Below the pieces are notes generated by a model, which worked only from the letters and a program-made list of their open reading frames with translations, was not told where the DNA came from and did no database searches. This document shows, in pieces, positions 46,719-55,093 of a stretch of DNA of 64,000 nt. Made by a program: the position numbers and the translations under genes. Position 1 is the stretch's first letter. The number at the start of each line of letters is the position of its first letter. This DNA is from Mycolicibacterium cosmeticum (GTDB taxonomy: Bacteria > Actinomycetota > Actinomycetes > Mycobacteriales > Mycobacteriaceae): positions 3,100,001-3,164,000 of the forward strand of contig NZ_CCBB010000001.1 in assembly GCF_000613185.1 (NCBI RefSeq), in the 5' to 3' direction.

Positions 46719-47038
46719 CGGGGCTCCCCGGCGCGGGCCCGTTGCCGCTCCCACAACAGCAGCACACCGGTCACCAGCGCATAACCGAACAGGAAGTCCT
46801 CCACCGGAATGTCGAACGGGAACCGGATCCCACTGGTGTGCCGGTCGTCGTAGATCACGATGGGCGCGGAGAGCTTGGTGAGCCAGCCGTCCACCGGAAT
46901 CTGGAAGCCGAGCACGATCACCATCGAGATCCAGTAGCTGGCCCGGCGGAACAGCCCGGTACGCAACACTTTCCATTCGAGCACCAGCACGATGACGACG
47001 GCCAGCACGGCGGGCAGCGTGTAGCCGAGGCCGCTCAT
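46715..47038 (-). CDS. crtYd: Lycopene beta-cyclase subunit CrtYd
   Basis: 107 aa, with membrane helices near residues 5-25, 33-55 and 80-98. The motif PFDIPVEDFLFGYALV is characteristic of the lycopene cyclase domain family. With CrtYc it forms the heterodimeric cyclase that closes both ends of lycopene in actinobacteria. The ATG overlaps the crtYc stop by ATGA. Confidence 0.9.
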   Translation of the reverse strand: MSGLGYTLPAVLAVVIVLVLEWKVLRTGLFRRASYWISMVIVLGFQIPVDGWLTKLSAPIVIYDDRHTSGIRFPFDIPVEDFLFGYALVTGVLLLWERQRARAGEPR

Positions 47039-47385
47039 CGGCTCGACTCCACCCGCCGCCTGCTCAGCCACGACCAGATGGTGTCCACCGCCGAGTAAGT
47101 CAGCAGCCCGCACACCGGGATGACCACGAAGAACAACACCTCCTCCAGCGGAAGGGCGCCCGGCAGCACCACGCCGAGCAGGTAGCGCGGGTTGTAGTGC
47201 CACACGCCGGCGGCCACCGCGACCGCGTCCCAGATCAAGAACAGCACCGCGACCGGCAGGATCGCCGTGAGCAGCCGGCGGGGCCGGCGGTACACCCCGC
47301 GCCCGAACAGTTCCAGCGGCGCGGTGACGAGCACGCACGCGGCCAACACCAGCAGGTACTGCCACTGGTCGAGCTCGGTGCTCAT
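47035..47385 (-). CDS. crtYc: Lycopene beta-cyclase subunit CrtYc
   Basis: 116 aa, with helices near residues 8-24, 38-58 and 85-103. The motif LPLEEVLFFVVIPVCGLLTYSAV matches the partner half of the heterodimeric cyclase; HYNPRYLLG precedes it. The start at 47385 overlaps the crtB stop by ATGA, so the subunits are made in a coupled way. Confidence 0.9.
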   Translation of the reverse strand: MSTELDQWQYLLVLAACVLVTAPLELFGRGVYRRPRRLLTAILPVAVLFLIWDAVAVAAGVWHYNPRYLLGVVLPGALPLEEVLFFVVIPVCGLLTYSAVDTIWSWLSRRRVESSR

Positions 47386-48326
47386 CGGCGCCGGACCGTG
47401 CTGCGGGCCCACCAGGCGCCGGCCAGGCCACGCAACGCGACCACCAGCCGGCGGGGCTTGCCGACGCTCGCCCGGGTGCCGAAGATCTCGAAGTCGAGTT
47501 CCTCGATCCGGCACAGGATTTCGGAGTACAGCGTGAGTGCGGCCTGCACACACGGACGGGATATCGGCGCCAGCATGCCGATGCCGGGCTGCGCCTCGCG
47601 GTACACCCGGCGGGCCTGCGCATGCTGGTCCACCAAGGCCCGGCGCACCCGGGGATCGCTGCGTCCGTTGCGGTGGCACCACAGCAGCAGCTCGCGGTCG
47701 ACCCCGTGGACGGCCAGTTCGTCGGCGGGCAGGTACACCCTGCCCCGAGCCAGGTCCTCGTCCACGTCGCGGAGAAAGTTGGTGAGCTGGAACGCCTTTC
47801 CGAGTGCCGCGGCATGCGGTTCGGCTTCCTCGCGGGCCACCGTGGTGCCGAGGATGGGCAGCATCTGCAACCCGATCACCTCCGCCGAGCCGTGCATGTA
47901 CCGCTCCAGCGCGGGGCGGTCCGGATAACCGGTGACGGTCAGGTCCATCCGCATGGCGGCCAGGAAGTCGTCGAACAGCTCCCAGCCGATCCCATAGCGG
48001 TGTGCGGTGTGGACGACGGCAGTCAGCACCGGGTCACCGACGGGGGAGACGCCACCGGTCAGGCAACCGAACAACCGGTCCGACAACGACTGCAGCTGCT
48101 CGGCCCGCAGGGCACTGTCGCGCTCGTCGAAGGAGTCGAGGATGTCGTCGGCGTAGCGGGCGAACCCGTACAAGGCATGAACCGCGGGGCGCTGCTGGGG
48201 TGCCAGCAGCCGGGTGGCCAGGAAGAACGTCTTGCCGTCCCTGGCGTTGACGGCCCGGCAGTGGGCGTAGGCGGCGCGGAGGTCCGTGCCCTCGAGGCCG
48301 GCGGCATCGAGTTCGTCCTTGATCAT
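47382..48326 (-). CDS. crtB: Phytoene synthase
   Basis: 314 aa of the head-to-head isoprenoid synthase family; it joins two geranylgeranyl-PP molecules to phytoene. Both Asp-rich sites are present: YADDILDSFD near residue 58 and NFLRDVDEDLARGRVYLP near 178. The ATG sits inside a 17-bp tandem repeat that also contains the crtI stop; the gene follows crtI by 33 bp. Confidence 0.95.
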   Translation of the reverse strand: MIKDELDAAGLEGTDLRAAYAHCRAVNARDGKTFFLATRLLAPQQRPAVHALYGFARYADDILDSFDERDSALRAEQLQSLSDRLFGCLTGGVSPVGDPVLTAVVHTAHRYGIGWELFDDFLAAMRMDLTVTGYPDRPALERYMHGSAEVIGLQMLPILGTTVAREEAEPHAAALGKAFQLTNFLRDVDEDLARGRVYLPADELAVHGVDRELLLWCHRNGRSDPRVRRALVDQHAQARRVYREAQPGIGMLAPISRPCVQAALTLYSEILCRIEELDFEIFGTRASVGKPRRLVVALRGLAGAWWARSTVRRR

Positions 48327-48371
48327 CGTCGAACCCCGATCATCATCGAACCCCGATCATCATCGAACCCC
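48321..48371. repeat. 17-bp tandem repeat, three units, at the crtI/crtB junction
   Basis: Units 48321-48337, 48338-48354 and 48355-48371 read GATCATCATCGAACCCC (the first with one change, GTC for ATC). On the coding strand each unit offers GGGG followed by an ATG, and the array spans the crtI stop and the crtB start. Confidence 0.85.
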
Positions 48372-49880
48372 GCTCATCGTGCTGTCACCCCGCGGCGCGG
48401 ACGACGCGTTCACGCCGGTGATCCGGTCGGCGGCCAGACGACCGGAGATCACGGCGGTGGGCACACCGACCCCGGGAACGGTCGACGAGCCGGCGAGGAC
48501 GACGTTGTCGATGCCGCGCACCGTGTTGGCCGGCCGGAACGGCCCGGTCTGACCGAAGGTGTGCGCCAGCGCGAACGGTGTACCCGCCAGCATGCCGCGG
48601 CGCGCCCAGTCGGCGGGGCTGACAACGTCCAGGATCTCGGCGTCCGCACCGAGACCGGGCACCCGGGACCGGACGGTGTCGAGCATGTGCTCGACATACG
48701 CCGACGACGTGGTGTCCCAATCGATCCGTCCCACTTGGGTATTGGGCGCCGGCGCCAGCACGTACAGCAGGTCCCGGCCCGGCGGTGCCAGGGTGGGATC
48801 GCTCGCCGTAGGGCGCGTGACCAACAGCGACGGGTCACCCATCACCCGGCCCTGGTTGATGATCTCGTCGAAGGTCCGCTGCCAGGCGTCGCCGAACACG
48901 ATCGTGTGGTGGCCCGCGGCGTGTGTCGCGGCGCGGCACCCGACGTGGGCGACCACCGCCGACGGCGCGGGCTGCAACGCCGTCAGCCGTCGCGGACTGC
49001 GGCCCAGCAGGTGGTAGGTGGTGGGGAGTTCGGTGGTCAACACCACGGCGTCGGCGGCCACCCGCGTGCCGTCACCGGTGAGCACGGCGGTGACGCGGGA
49101 CCCGCTGTGCTCGAGGCGATCGACCTCGACACCGTAACGGAATTCGACACCGGCGGCCGTCGCGGCGGCGGCCATCGCGTCGGGGATCGCCCGCATGCCG
49201 CCGCGGGGGAAGTACACCCCGGCCACGGTGTCCATGTAGGCGATCACCGCATAGGCGGCCAGCGCGCTGTGTGGCGGTACGCCGGCGTAGAGCGCCTGGA
49301 AGGTGAAGACCCGCAGCAGCCGCTCGTCCTTCAGGTACCGGCGGATCATGCGTTCCCACCGCCGGAACCCGCCGAGTGCGGCCAGCCGCGCCAGTTGGGG
49401 TGTCAGCAGGGACAGCGGGGAGTCGAAGTTGGCCGAGATGAAACCGTCGAACTCGGCCTTGTACAACGCCGTCAGCCAGGCCCGCATCCGCACATACCCT
49501 GCGGCTTCGCCCGGCCCGGCGAAGCGCTCGATCTCGCCGGCCATCGCCTCCGGCTCGGTGTGCACCGCCAGCTCGCTGCCGTCGGCGAACCGCGCGTGGT
49601 AGGCCGGGTGCAGGGGCGTGAGGTCCACCCGCGCCGACAGCGAATCGCCCACCGCGCCAAGGGCTTCGTCGATGATCTCGGGCATTGTCAACACGGTCGG
49701 CCCGGTGTCCAGCGAGTACCCGGCGATATCCCCCCGGCCCATCCGCCCGCCCGGTGCCGGGTCCCGCTCGAGCACGGTGACCCGCCGGCCGCGGCCGGCC
49801 AGGTGCAGGGCCGCCGACAACCCGGACAATCCGGCGCCGACGATGACGACGTGGTCGGTGCGACCCTTCACAGAACGCAT
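48360..49880 (-). CDS. crtI: Phytoene desaturase
   Basis: 506 aa. The FAD-binding motif VVIVGAGLSGLSAALHLAGRG (residues 11-31), GGRMG and DTGPTVLTMP stretches, and the C-terminal GSSTVPGVGVPTAVISGRLAADRI signature are those of bacterial CrtI, which turns phytoene into lycopene. The ATG at 49880 shares one base with the crtE stop (TGATG), so the genes are coupled. Confidence 0.95.
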   Translation of the reverse strand: MRSVKGRTDHVVIVGAGLSGLSAALHLAGRGRRVTVLERDPAPGGRMGRGDIAGYSLDTGPTVLTMPEIIDEALGAVGDSLSARVDLTPLHPAYHARFADGSELAVHTEPEAMAGEIERFAGPGEAAGYVRMRAWLTALYKAEFDGFISANFDSPLSLLTPQLARLAALGGFRRWERMIRRYLKDERLLRVFTFQALYAGVPPHSALAAYAVIAYMDTVAGVYFPRGGMRAIPDAMAAAATAAGVEFRYGVEVDRLEHSGSRVTAVLTGDGTRVAADAVVLTTELPTTYHLLGRSPRRLTALQPAPSAVVAHVGCRAATHAAGHHTIVFGDAWQRTFDEIINQGRVMGDPSLLVTRPTASDPTLAPPGRDLLYVLAPAPNTQVGRIDWDTTSSAYVEHMLDTVRSRVPGLGADAEILDVVSPADWARRGMLAGTPFALAHTFGQTGPFRPANTVRGIDNVVLAGSSTVPGVGVPTAVISGRLAADRITGVNASSAPRGDSTMSGVR

Positions 49881-51004
49881 CAGGCAAGCCTTTCCGTGCA
49901 GAACGTGGCCATGTCGGTGAGTGCGGCACGTGAGCCGTGCGGAATGTCCGGCCGGTCCAGGCGGTTCAGCGCGTGGCCCAGCCGTTCGGCGATCAGATTC
50001 TCGATCCAGGCCAGCGCCCCGCTGGCGTGGATGAGCGTGCGCCACCGATCGATGTCACCGGGCTCCAGCCGGGGAGCGGTCATCAGTTCGGTGAGTTCGC
50101 GGCGCACCACCGGCTCGGCGAGCAGGTGGGCGGCCACCACCACGCTGGTGGCTTTGCGGTCGGCCAGGTCGGTATGCGTCGGCTTGCCGGTCTCGGTGAC
50201 GCTGCCCGCCACCCCGAGCACGTCGTCGCGCAGCTGGAAGGCCTCACCGATCGCGCCGCCGTAGGCGCCGAGGGCTTCGATGACGCCGGGCCCGCAGCCG
50301 GCCATCGCCGCGCCGAGCTCGAGCGGTCGGCGCACGGTGTAGTTGCCGGATTTGCGCCGCAACACGTCGAGCACGTCGTCCAACGACGGCAGGGCGCGGG
50401 AGTCGTTCACCAGGTCGGCGAACTGTCCGACCGCCAATTCGGTGCGCATCATGTCGTAACGCGGCCAGACCCGGGCCAGCGCGTCGTGATCCAGACCGCT
50501 GGTCCGCAACATCTGCTCGGCCCACACCAGGCACAGATCGCCGAGCAGCACCGCGGCCGATTCACCGAACCTGTCGGGTTCGCCGCCCAGCCCGCGCTCG
50601 CGGTGCCAGCGGCCGAAGGCGACGTGGGCGGCGGGGTGCCCGCGCCGCAGCTGCGCCGAATCCATGACGTCGTCCTGCAGCAGGGCGAAGGCGTGCAGCA
50701 GCTCCAGACTGGCGCAGGCCCGCACCGCGGGAGCCGACGGTGCCCAGCCGGCCGTCCCGCACGTCCAGCCCAGATACATGAAGGTGCTGCGGACGAACTT
50801 GCCGCCGTGGGTGAGGGTGCGCAGGACATCGGTGGCGATGTCGACATGCGCGCCCCGCAGCTGTTCGGTGCAGTGCCGGGACAGGAAGTCGGACAGTTCG
50901 GCGCGCAGCCGGGCGCACAAGGGCGCGCGCCAATCGCATGACGAGTCTCCGGCCGTGGGCCCGGGCCGGGTGTCGACCATGGTGGGGTGCCTGTGCTCAG
51001 CCAA
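49880..51004 (-). CDS. crtE: Geranylgeranyl diphosphate synthase
   Basis: 374 aa of the trans-prenyltransferase family. The first Asp-rich motif is LLQDDVMD (near residue 105) and the second FQLRDDVLG (near 265), where the final Gly replaces Asp. KFVRS (near 69) and the Lys residues for diphosphate binding are present. It makes the C20 precursor for carotenoids and is the first gene of the seven-gene operon. The TTG at 51004 has GAGGAG four bases upstream; ATG at 50980 is the alternative. A perfect SigF-type promoter lies about 170 bp upstream. Confidence 0.93.
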   Translation of the reverse strand: MAEHRHPTMVDTRPGPTAGDSSCDWRAPLCARLRAELSDFLSRHCTEQLRGAHVDIATDVLRTLTHGGKFVRSTFMYLGWTCGTAGWAPSAPAVRACASLELLHAFALLQDDVMDSAQLRRGHPAAHVAFGRWHRERGLGGEPDRFGESAAVLLGDLCLVWAEQMLRTSGLDHDALARVWPRYDMMRTELAVGQFADLVNDSRALPSLDDVLDVLRRKSGNYTVRRPLELGAAMAGCGPGVIEALGAYGGAIGEAFQLRDDVLGVAGSVTETGKPTHTDLADRKATSVVVAAHLLAEPVVRRELTELMTAPRLEPGDIDRWRTLIHASGALAWIENLIAERLGHALNRLDRPDIPHGSRAALTDMATFCTERLA

Positions 51005-51175
51005 TGCGCTCCTCGGATCCGTGGTGCACCCAGGGGTTCGGCGCGCATCCCCGCGCGGACGGGTGACAACCCGTGGATGTGGCCGGGATCACAACAGCGA
51101 CGGGTGAGCGATTCACGTCCGGCCCCCTGCCCCCGCGGTCGACATCCGGCATCGCACGGCGCCGCCCTGCGTGGA

Positions 51176-51200
51176 ATACCCCGGTTCGGGTCAGCGAAAC
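51176..51200 (-). promoter_or_regulatory. SigF-like promoter of the carotenoid operon
   Basis: On the minus strand GTTT (51200-51197), 15 bp, GGGTAT (51181-51176), a perfect match to the mycobacterial SigF consensus. The -35 and spacer fall in the last codons of idi. The predicted leader to crtE is about 165 nt. Confidence 0.8.
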
Positions 51201-51817
51201 GCCACCAGGTGCAGGGAGTCCAGCAGGGGGATCTGGGCGGCCGCCCAGGGGCTGATGGCCCACGGCAGCCGGGCGGCGGCGCACAGGTCGTGCCACTGGA
51301 CCCAGACGTGCTCCATGACCTCGGCGGGGTCCGGACGTACCGGGCCCGCCGCTCGGCCGACGTAGACCGGACAGATCTCGTTCTCCACCACACCGTCCGA
51401 GGCGGTCGCCCGGTAACGGAAATCGGGTAGCACACAGCGCAATTCGCCGATCTCCAGGCGCAACTCCTCGCGCACCCGGCGCCGCACGGCGGCCTCGGGA
51501 TCCTCACCCGGTGCCGGATGCCCGCAACACGAGTTGGTCCAGACGCCGGGGAAGGCCTTCTTGTGCAGCGCTCGCCTGGTCAGCAGCACCGCGCCGGCAT
51601 CGTCGAACAGGTAGCAGGAGAAGGCGAGATGCAGGGGCGTGCCGGCGTGGTGTACCTGCTCCTTGGGTGCGGTGCCGATCGGGCGGCCGTCCTCGCCGAG
51701 GAGGACCACCAGCTCCTGCGGCTGACCGTCCGCTGCCCTGATCTGTCCGGCCCTGGTCTGTCCGGCCCTGGTCTCTCCGATGCGGGTCTCACCGTTGCGC
51801 ACCGAGGTATTCGTCAC
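51191..51817 (-). CDS. idi: Isopentenyl-diphosphate delta-isomerase type I
   Basis: 208 aa. A Nudix-type domain carries TNSCCGHP (catalytic Cys, near residue 96) and the Nudix-like EDPEAAVRRRVREEL stretch, plus a C-terminal W-HDL region. It interconverts IPP and DMAPP and so feeds crtE. The N-terminal 30 residues hold a pentapeptide repeat (ETRAG/QTRAG) encoded by 15-bp repeats, unlike usual Idi proteins. The GTG at 51817 overlaps the stop of the upstream permease (GTGA). Confidence 0.93.
   Translation of the reverse strand: MTNTSVRNGETRIGETRAGQTRAGQIRAADGQPQELVVLLGEDGRPIGTAPKEQVHHAGTPLHLAFSCYLFDDAGAVLLTRRALHKKAFPGVWTNSCCGHPAPGEDPEAAVRRRVREELRLEIGELRCVLPDFRYRATASDGVVENEICPVYVGRAAGPVRPDPAEVMEHVWVQWHDLCAAARLPWAISPWAAAQIPLLDSLHLVAFR
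51736..51795. repeat. 15-bp in-frame tandem repeat in the 5' part of idi
   Basis: Four imperfect units of 15 bp (CCCTGGTCTGTCCGG type) starting at 51736, 51751, 51766 and 51781. They encode repeated [EQ]TRAG-like pentapeptides before the conserved domain. Confidence 0.8.
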
Positions 51818-53181
51818 CGGTGCTCCGGCGGATGGGTCGGGCCGGTGGCACCGCGCCGTACCCGGGTGAGCAGGAACAGCACCGCACCGACCGCCAGCAG
51901 CGCGCCGGCGAACAGCCACACCTGGGCGCTCTGCCGGCACATCAACAACACGCAGGAGGCCACCCCGAGCACCGGGACCGGCGTCCACACCCGGAAGTGT
52001 GTGTGGGCCACGGTGTCCCGCCGCAGCACCAGCACCGCGATGTTGGTGGAGATGAACACGAACAACAACAGCAGGACGACTGTCTCGGCCAGCGTGGACA
52101 GTTTCCCGATGGCGGTGAGCAGGATGGCCACCGCGGTGGTGGACAGGATGGCCACCCACGGCGTGCGACGGCGGGGCAGCACGCGCGCCAGGACGGCCGG
52201 TAACAGGCCGTGCTCGCCCATCCCGAAGGCCAGCCTGCTGGCCATGATCATGGTCAGCAGGGCGCCGTTGGCCACGGCCACCAGGGCGATCGCGCCGAAC
52301 ACCCGGTCCGGCACGCCCAGCCCGGACGCCGCCACGACGTCGAGCAGCGGCCCGGTCGACCCGGCCAGCCGGTCGGGGGCCAGCACGGCCGCGGCGGCGA
52401 TGCCGACCAGCACGTACACCACCCCGGCGGTGATCAGCGCACCGAAGAGTGCCGATGGATACACCTTGGCCGGATCGCGGATCTCCTCGGCGACGTTCGC
52501 CGACGTCTCGAACCCGACGAACGAGTAATAGGCGATGATCGCCCCGCTCAGGATGGCCAGCGCCGGCGTGGTTCCCTCGGGGAACTGGGTCAGCCGGCCG
52601 GCGTCGCCGTGGCCGCCGCCGAGCACCACCGCACCGGCGACGACCACGATGAGCAGGCCACTGAGTTCCACCACGGTCATCGCGACATTGCTCTTGACCG
52701 ATTCGCTGATGCCACGGGCGTTGAGCGCGGCGATCAGCAGCAGGAACACGATGGCGGCAGGCACGCTGGGCACGTCGATGAAGGTGCGCAGGTAATCCCC
52801 GGCGAAGGCCAGCGCCAAGCCCGCGGCGCTGGTCACCCCGGCCGCGAGCATGCAGAAGCCGACGAGGAAGGACAGCAGCGGCCGCCCGAAGGCCCGTTCG
52901 GCGAACACGGCGGCACCGCCGGCCTTCGGATACTTGGTGACCAATTCGGCATACGAACCGGCGGTCAGCAGCGCCAGCAGCAGCGCGCCCAGCAGCGGGG
53001 CCCACAGCGCCCCGCCCACCTTCTCCGACAGCACGCCCATCAACGCGTACACGCCCGCACCCAGCACATCGCCGAGGATGAACAGGAACAGCAGCGGACC
53101 GGTGATGCTGCGCCGGAGCTTGGTGTCCGGCAGCGCCCGCTCCGGATCCTCGACGGTCTCGGGTGTCGTGCCGGATGTCAT
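51814..53181 (-). CDS. APC-superfamily amino acid permease
   Basis: 455 aa with about 12 membrane helices starting at residue 26. The first helix, LLFLFILGDVLGAGVYALMGV, has the GAGVY signature of amino acid/polyamine/organocation transporters, and FVGFETSANVAEEIRDPAKVYPSAL is the typical mid-protein motif. The substrate is unknown. The ATG at 53181 is 9 nt after a SigF-like -10, and the stop is coupled to idi, which is an odd pairing of a permease with an isoprenoid enzyme. Confidence 0.9.
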   Translation of the reverse strand: MTSGTTPETVEDPERALPDTKLRRSITGPLLFLFILGDVLGAGVYALMGVLSEKVGGALWAPLLGALLLALLTAGSYAELVTKYPKAGGAAVFAERAFGRPLLSFLVGFCMLAAGVTSAAGLALAFAGDYLRTFIDVPSVPAAIVFLLLIAALNARGISESVKSNVAMTVVELSGLLIVVVAGAVVLGGGHGDAGRLTQFPEGTTPALAILSGAIIAYYSFVGFETSANVAEEIRDPAKVYPSALFGALITAGVVYVLVGIAAAAVLAPDRLAGSTGPLLDVVAASGLGVPDRVFGAIALVAVANGALLTMIMASRLAFGMGEHGLLPAVLARVLPRRRTPWVAILSTTAVAILLTAIGKLSTLAETVVLLLLFVFISTNIAVLVLRRDTVAHTHFRVWTPVPVLGVASCVLLMCRQSAQVWLFAGALLAVGAVLFLLTRVRRGATGPTHPPEHR

Positions 53182-53190
53182 CCCGCCGGC

Positions 53191-53216
53191 ATACCCCCGG
53201 AGCGGGGCGGATAAGC
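53191..53216 (-). promoter_or_regulatory. SigF-like promoter of the permease-idi pair
   Basis: On the minus strand GCTT (53216-53213, one mismatch to GTTT), 16 bp, GGGTAT (53196-53191). The ATG follows after 9 nt, so the transcript would be leaderless. Confidence 0.55.
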
Positions 53217-53222
53217 ACTGGC

Positions 53223-53247
53223 GTTTCGCCCAGGGCAAACCGGGTAG
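53223..53247 (+). promoter_or_regulatory. SigF-like promoter of the alcohol dehydrogenase operon
   Basis: GTTT (53223-53226), 15 bp, GGGTAG (53242-53247), 30 bp before the ATG. The -35 boxes of this and the divergent permease promoter are only 6 bp apart. Confidence 0.65.
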
Positions 53248-53277
53248 CTCCAGGGTGCACCGACGGAGGAGCGACTT

Positions 53278-54426
53278 ATGCGTGCCATGGTCTATCGAGG
53301 CCCCTACAAGATTCGCGTCGAGGACAAGGACATCCCGGCGATCGAGCACCCCAACGACGCGATCGTGCGGGTGAGCATGGCCGCCATCTGCGGATCGGAT
53401 CTGCACCTGTACCACGGGATGATGCCCGACACCAGGGTCGGGATGACTTTCGGCCACGAATTCATCGGTGTGGTCGAACAAGTCGGACCGTCGGTGCGCA
53501 ACCTGACTCCCGGCGACCGGGTGATGGTCCCGTTCAACGTCTACTGCGGCTCGTGTTATTTCTGTGCGCGCGGGCTGTATTCGAACTGCCACAACGTGAA
53601 TCCCAATGCGACTGCCGTGGGCGGCATCTACGGGTACTCGCACACCTGCGGCGGCTACGACGGCGGGCAGGCCGAGTTCGTCCGGGTGCCGTTCGCCGAC
53701 GTGGGCCCCGCCGTCATCCCGGACTGGATGGCCGACGAGGACGCACTGATGTGTACGGACGCGCTCGCGACCGGATACTTCGGTGCCCAGCTGGCCGATA
53801 TCGACCAGGGCGACACCGTCGCGGTGTTCGGCGCCGGCCCGGTCGGGCTGTTCGCGGCGAAGTCGGCCTGGTTGATGGGCGCCGGCCGCGTCATGGTCAT
53901 CGACCACCTGGAGAACCGGCTGGCCAAGGCCCGCACCTTCGCCCACGCGGAGACGTACAACTTCGCCGAGCACGACGACATCGTGGTGACGATGAAACGC
54001 GCCACCGGCGGGTTGGGTGCGGACTCCGTGATCGACTGCGTCGGTGCCGAAGCCGACGGCAACTTCCTGCAACACGTCACCGCCGCCAAGCTCAAGCTGC
54101 AGGGCGGATCCCCGATCGCCCTGAACTGGGCCATCGACTCGGTCCGCAAAGGCGGCACGGTGTCGGTGATGGGGGCCTACGGGCCGATGTTCAGCGCGGT
54201 GAAGTTCGGCGACGCCATGAACAAGGGCCTCACCCTGCGGATGAACCAGTGCCCGGTCAAGCGACAGTGGCCGCGACTCTTCTCGCACATCCAGAACGGC
54301 TATCTCAAGCCGAGTGACGTTGTCACCCACCGTATTCCGCTGGAACACATCGCCGACGGCTATCACATCTTCTCTGCCAAGCTCGACGACTGCATCAAAC
54401 CGGTCGTCCTTCCCGCCGCCGGCTGA
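53278..54426 (+). CDS. Zinc-dependent alcohol/formaldehyde dehydrogenase-like protein
   Basis: 382 aa of the medium-chain dehydrogenase family. Catalytic zinc ligands: CGSD (Cys near 38) and GHEFIG (His near 61). Structural zinc cysteines: YCGSCYFCARGLYSNC (near 89-104). The Rossmann motif VFGAGPVGLFAA is near 182. The long form with SIDCVGAE-like region and conserved RHP-type zinc site matches the glutathione-independent formaldehyde dehydrogenase-like group; the real substrate is unknown. GGAGGAG precedes the ATG at 53278. It heads a four-gene plus-strand operon under a SigF-like promoter. Confidence 0.9.
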   Translation: MRAMVYRGPYKIRVEDKDIPAIEHPNDAIVRVSMAAICGSDLHLYHGMMPDTRVGMTFGHEFIGVVEQVGPSVRNLTPGDRVMVPFNVYCGSCYFCARGLYSNCHNVNPNATAVGGIYGYSHTCGGYDGGQAEFVRVPFADVGPAVIPDWMADEDALMCTDALATGYFGAQLADIDQGDTVAVFGAGPVGLFAAKSAWLMGAGRVMVIDHLENRLAKARTFAHAETYNFAEHDDIVVTMKRATGGLGADSVIDCVGAEADGNFLQHVTAAKLKLQGGSPIALNWAIDSVRKGGTVSVMGAYGPMFSAVKFGDAMNKGLTLRMNQCPVKRQWPRLFSHIQNGYLKPSDVVTHRIPLEHIADGYHIFSAKLDDCIKPVVLPAAG

Positions 54427-54439
54427 CAGGAGCCACATC

Positions 54440-55021
54440 ATGGTCTACACCTCCGAACACCCGCCGACCCCCGATGCCGAAGAGCTGCGCGCACGCATCC
54501 CCGGCTGGGGAGCCGACCTGAACCCGGCGGACCGGCCGGCCGTGCCCTGGCAGCGCTTCGATCCGGAATCCACCGGGGCGCATTGGATCTTCCCGGACCG
54601 GCAACCGGAGAAGACGCCGCGCGAGCGGTCGATCGAGCACGAGATGCTGACACCGGTTTTCGGCACGTCCGCTCCACCACGCGGGCTGTCCGGAGCGGTC
54701 CGCCGATACGCCTACCGCTACAGCGAAGGCCGGGCCGCGCACTGGCTGTTGCTCATCGGCGCCGACCGGATCGACGCGGTGGAGAGCCATCTGGCGTCGT
54801 TTCTCACCCGTCGTCCCGACAACCCGTTCACCGAAACCGGGATCAGGACCGAGTTCACGCATCACGGCTGGCGTTCCCGCGCCGGCACCACCCGGGTGGA
54901 CAAGGCGCACGTCTGGATGGATCCGATCATCATCGCCGGACCCTGGGTCGCCGCCGCCACCGTACTCGGCGGCGCCGTCCGCGCCGTGGTGAAACGCAGG
55001 CCACACCAACCGAACCGGTGA
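54440..55021 (+). CDS. Conserved hypothetical protein with C-terminal hydrophobic helix
   Basis: 193 aa, not assigned to a family. It is rich in charged residues, with one hydrophobic stretch near residues 164-183 (IIIAGPWVAAATVLGGAVRAVV) followed by a basic tail, so a tail-anchored membrane protein is possible. An internal WLLLIGADRIDAVESHLASFL segment looks amphipathic. CAGGAG lies upstream of the ATG. It starts 13 bp after the dehydrogenase stop. Confidence 0.8.
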   Translation: MVYTSEHPPTPDAEELRARIPGWGADLNPADRPAVPWQRFDPESTGAHWIFPDRQPEKTPRERSIEHEMLTPVFGTSAPPRGLSGAVRRYAYRYSEGRAAHWLLLIGADRIDAVESHLASFLTRRPDNPFTETGIRTEFTHHGWRSRAGTTRVDKAHVWMDPIIIAGPWVAAATVLGGAVRAVVKRRPHQPNR

Positions 55022-55093
55022 TCGTGCCCACCCCCGGTTTCAGATCCGGCACAACTGTGCATCCTGCTGGCTGACCCGACGAGAGGGAAAGTG

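Noticed and set aside
48321..48371. Possible CRISPR-like array
   Set aside because: The 17-bp units are directly adjacent with no spacers, so it is a simple tandem repeat.
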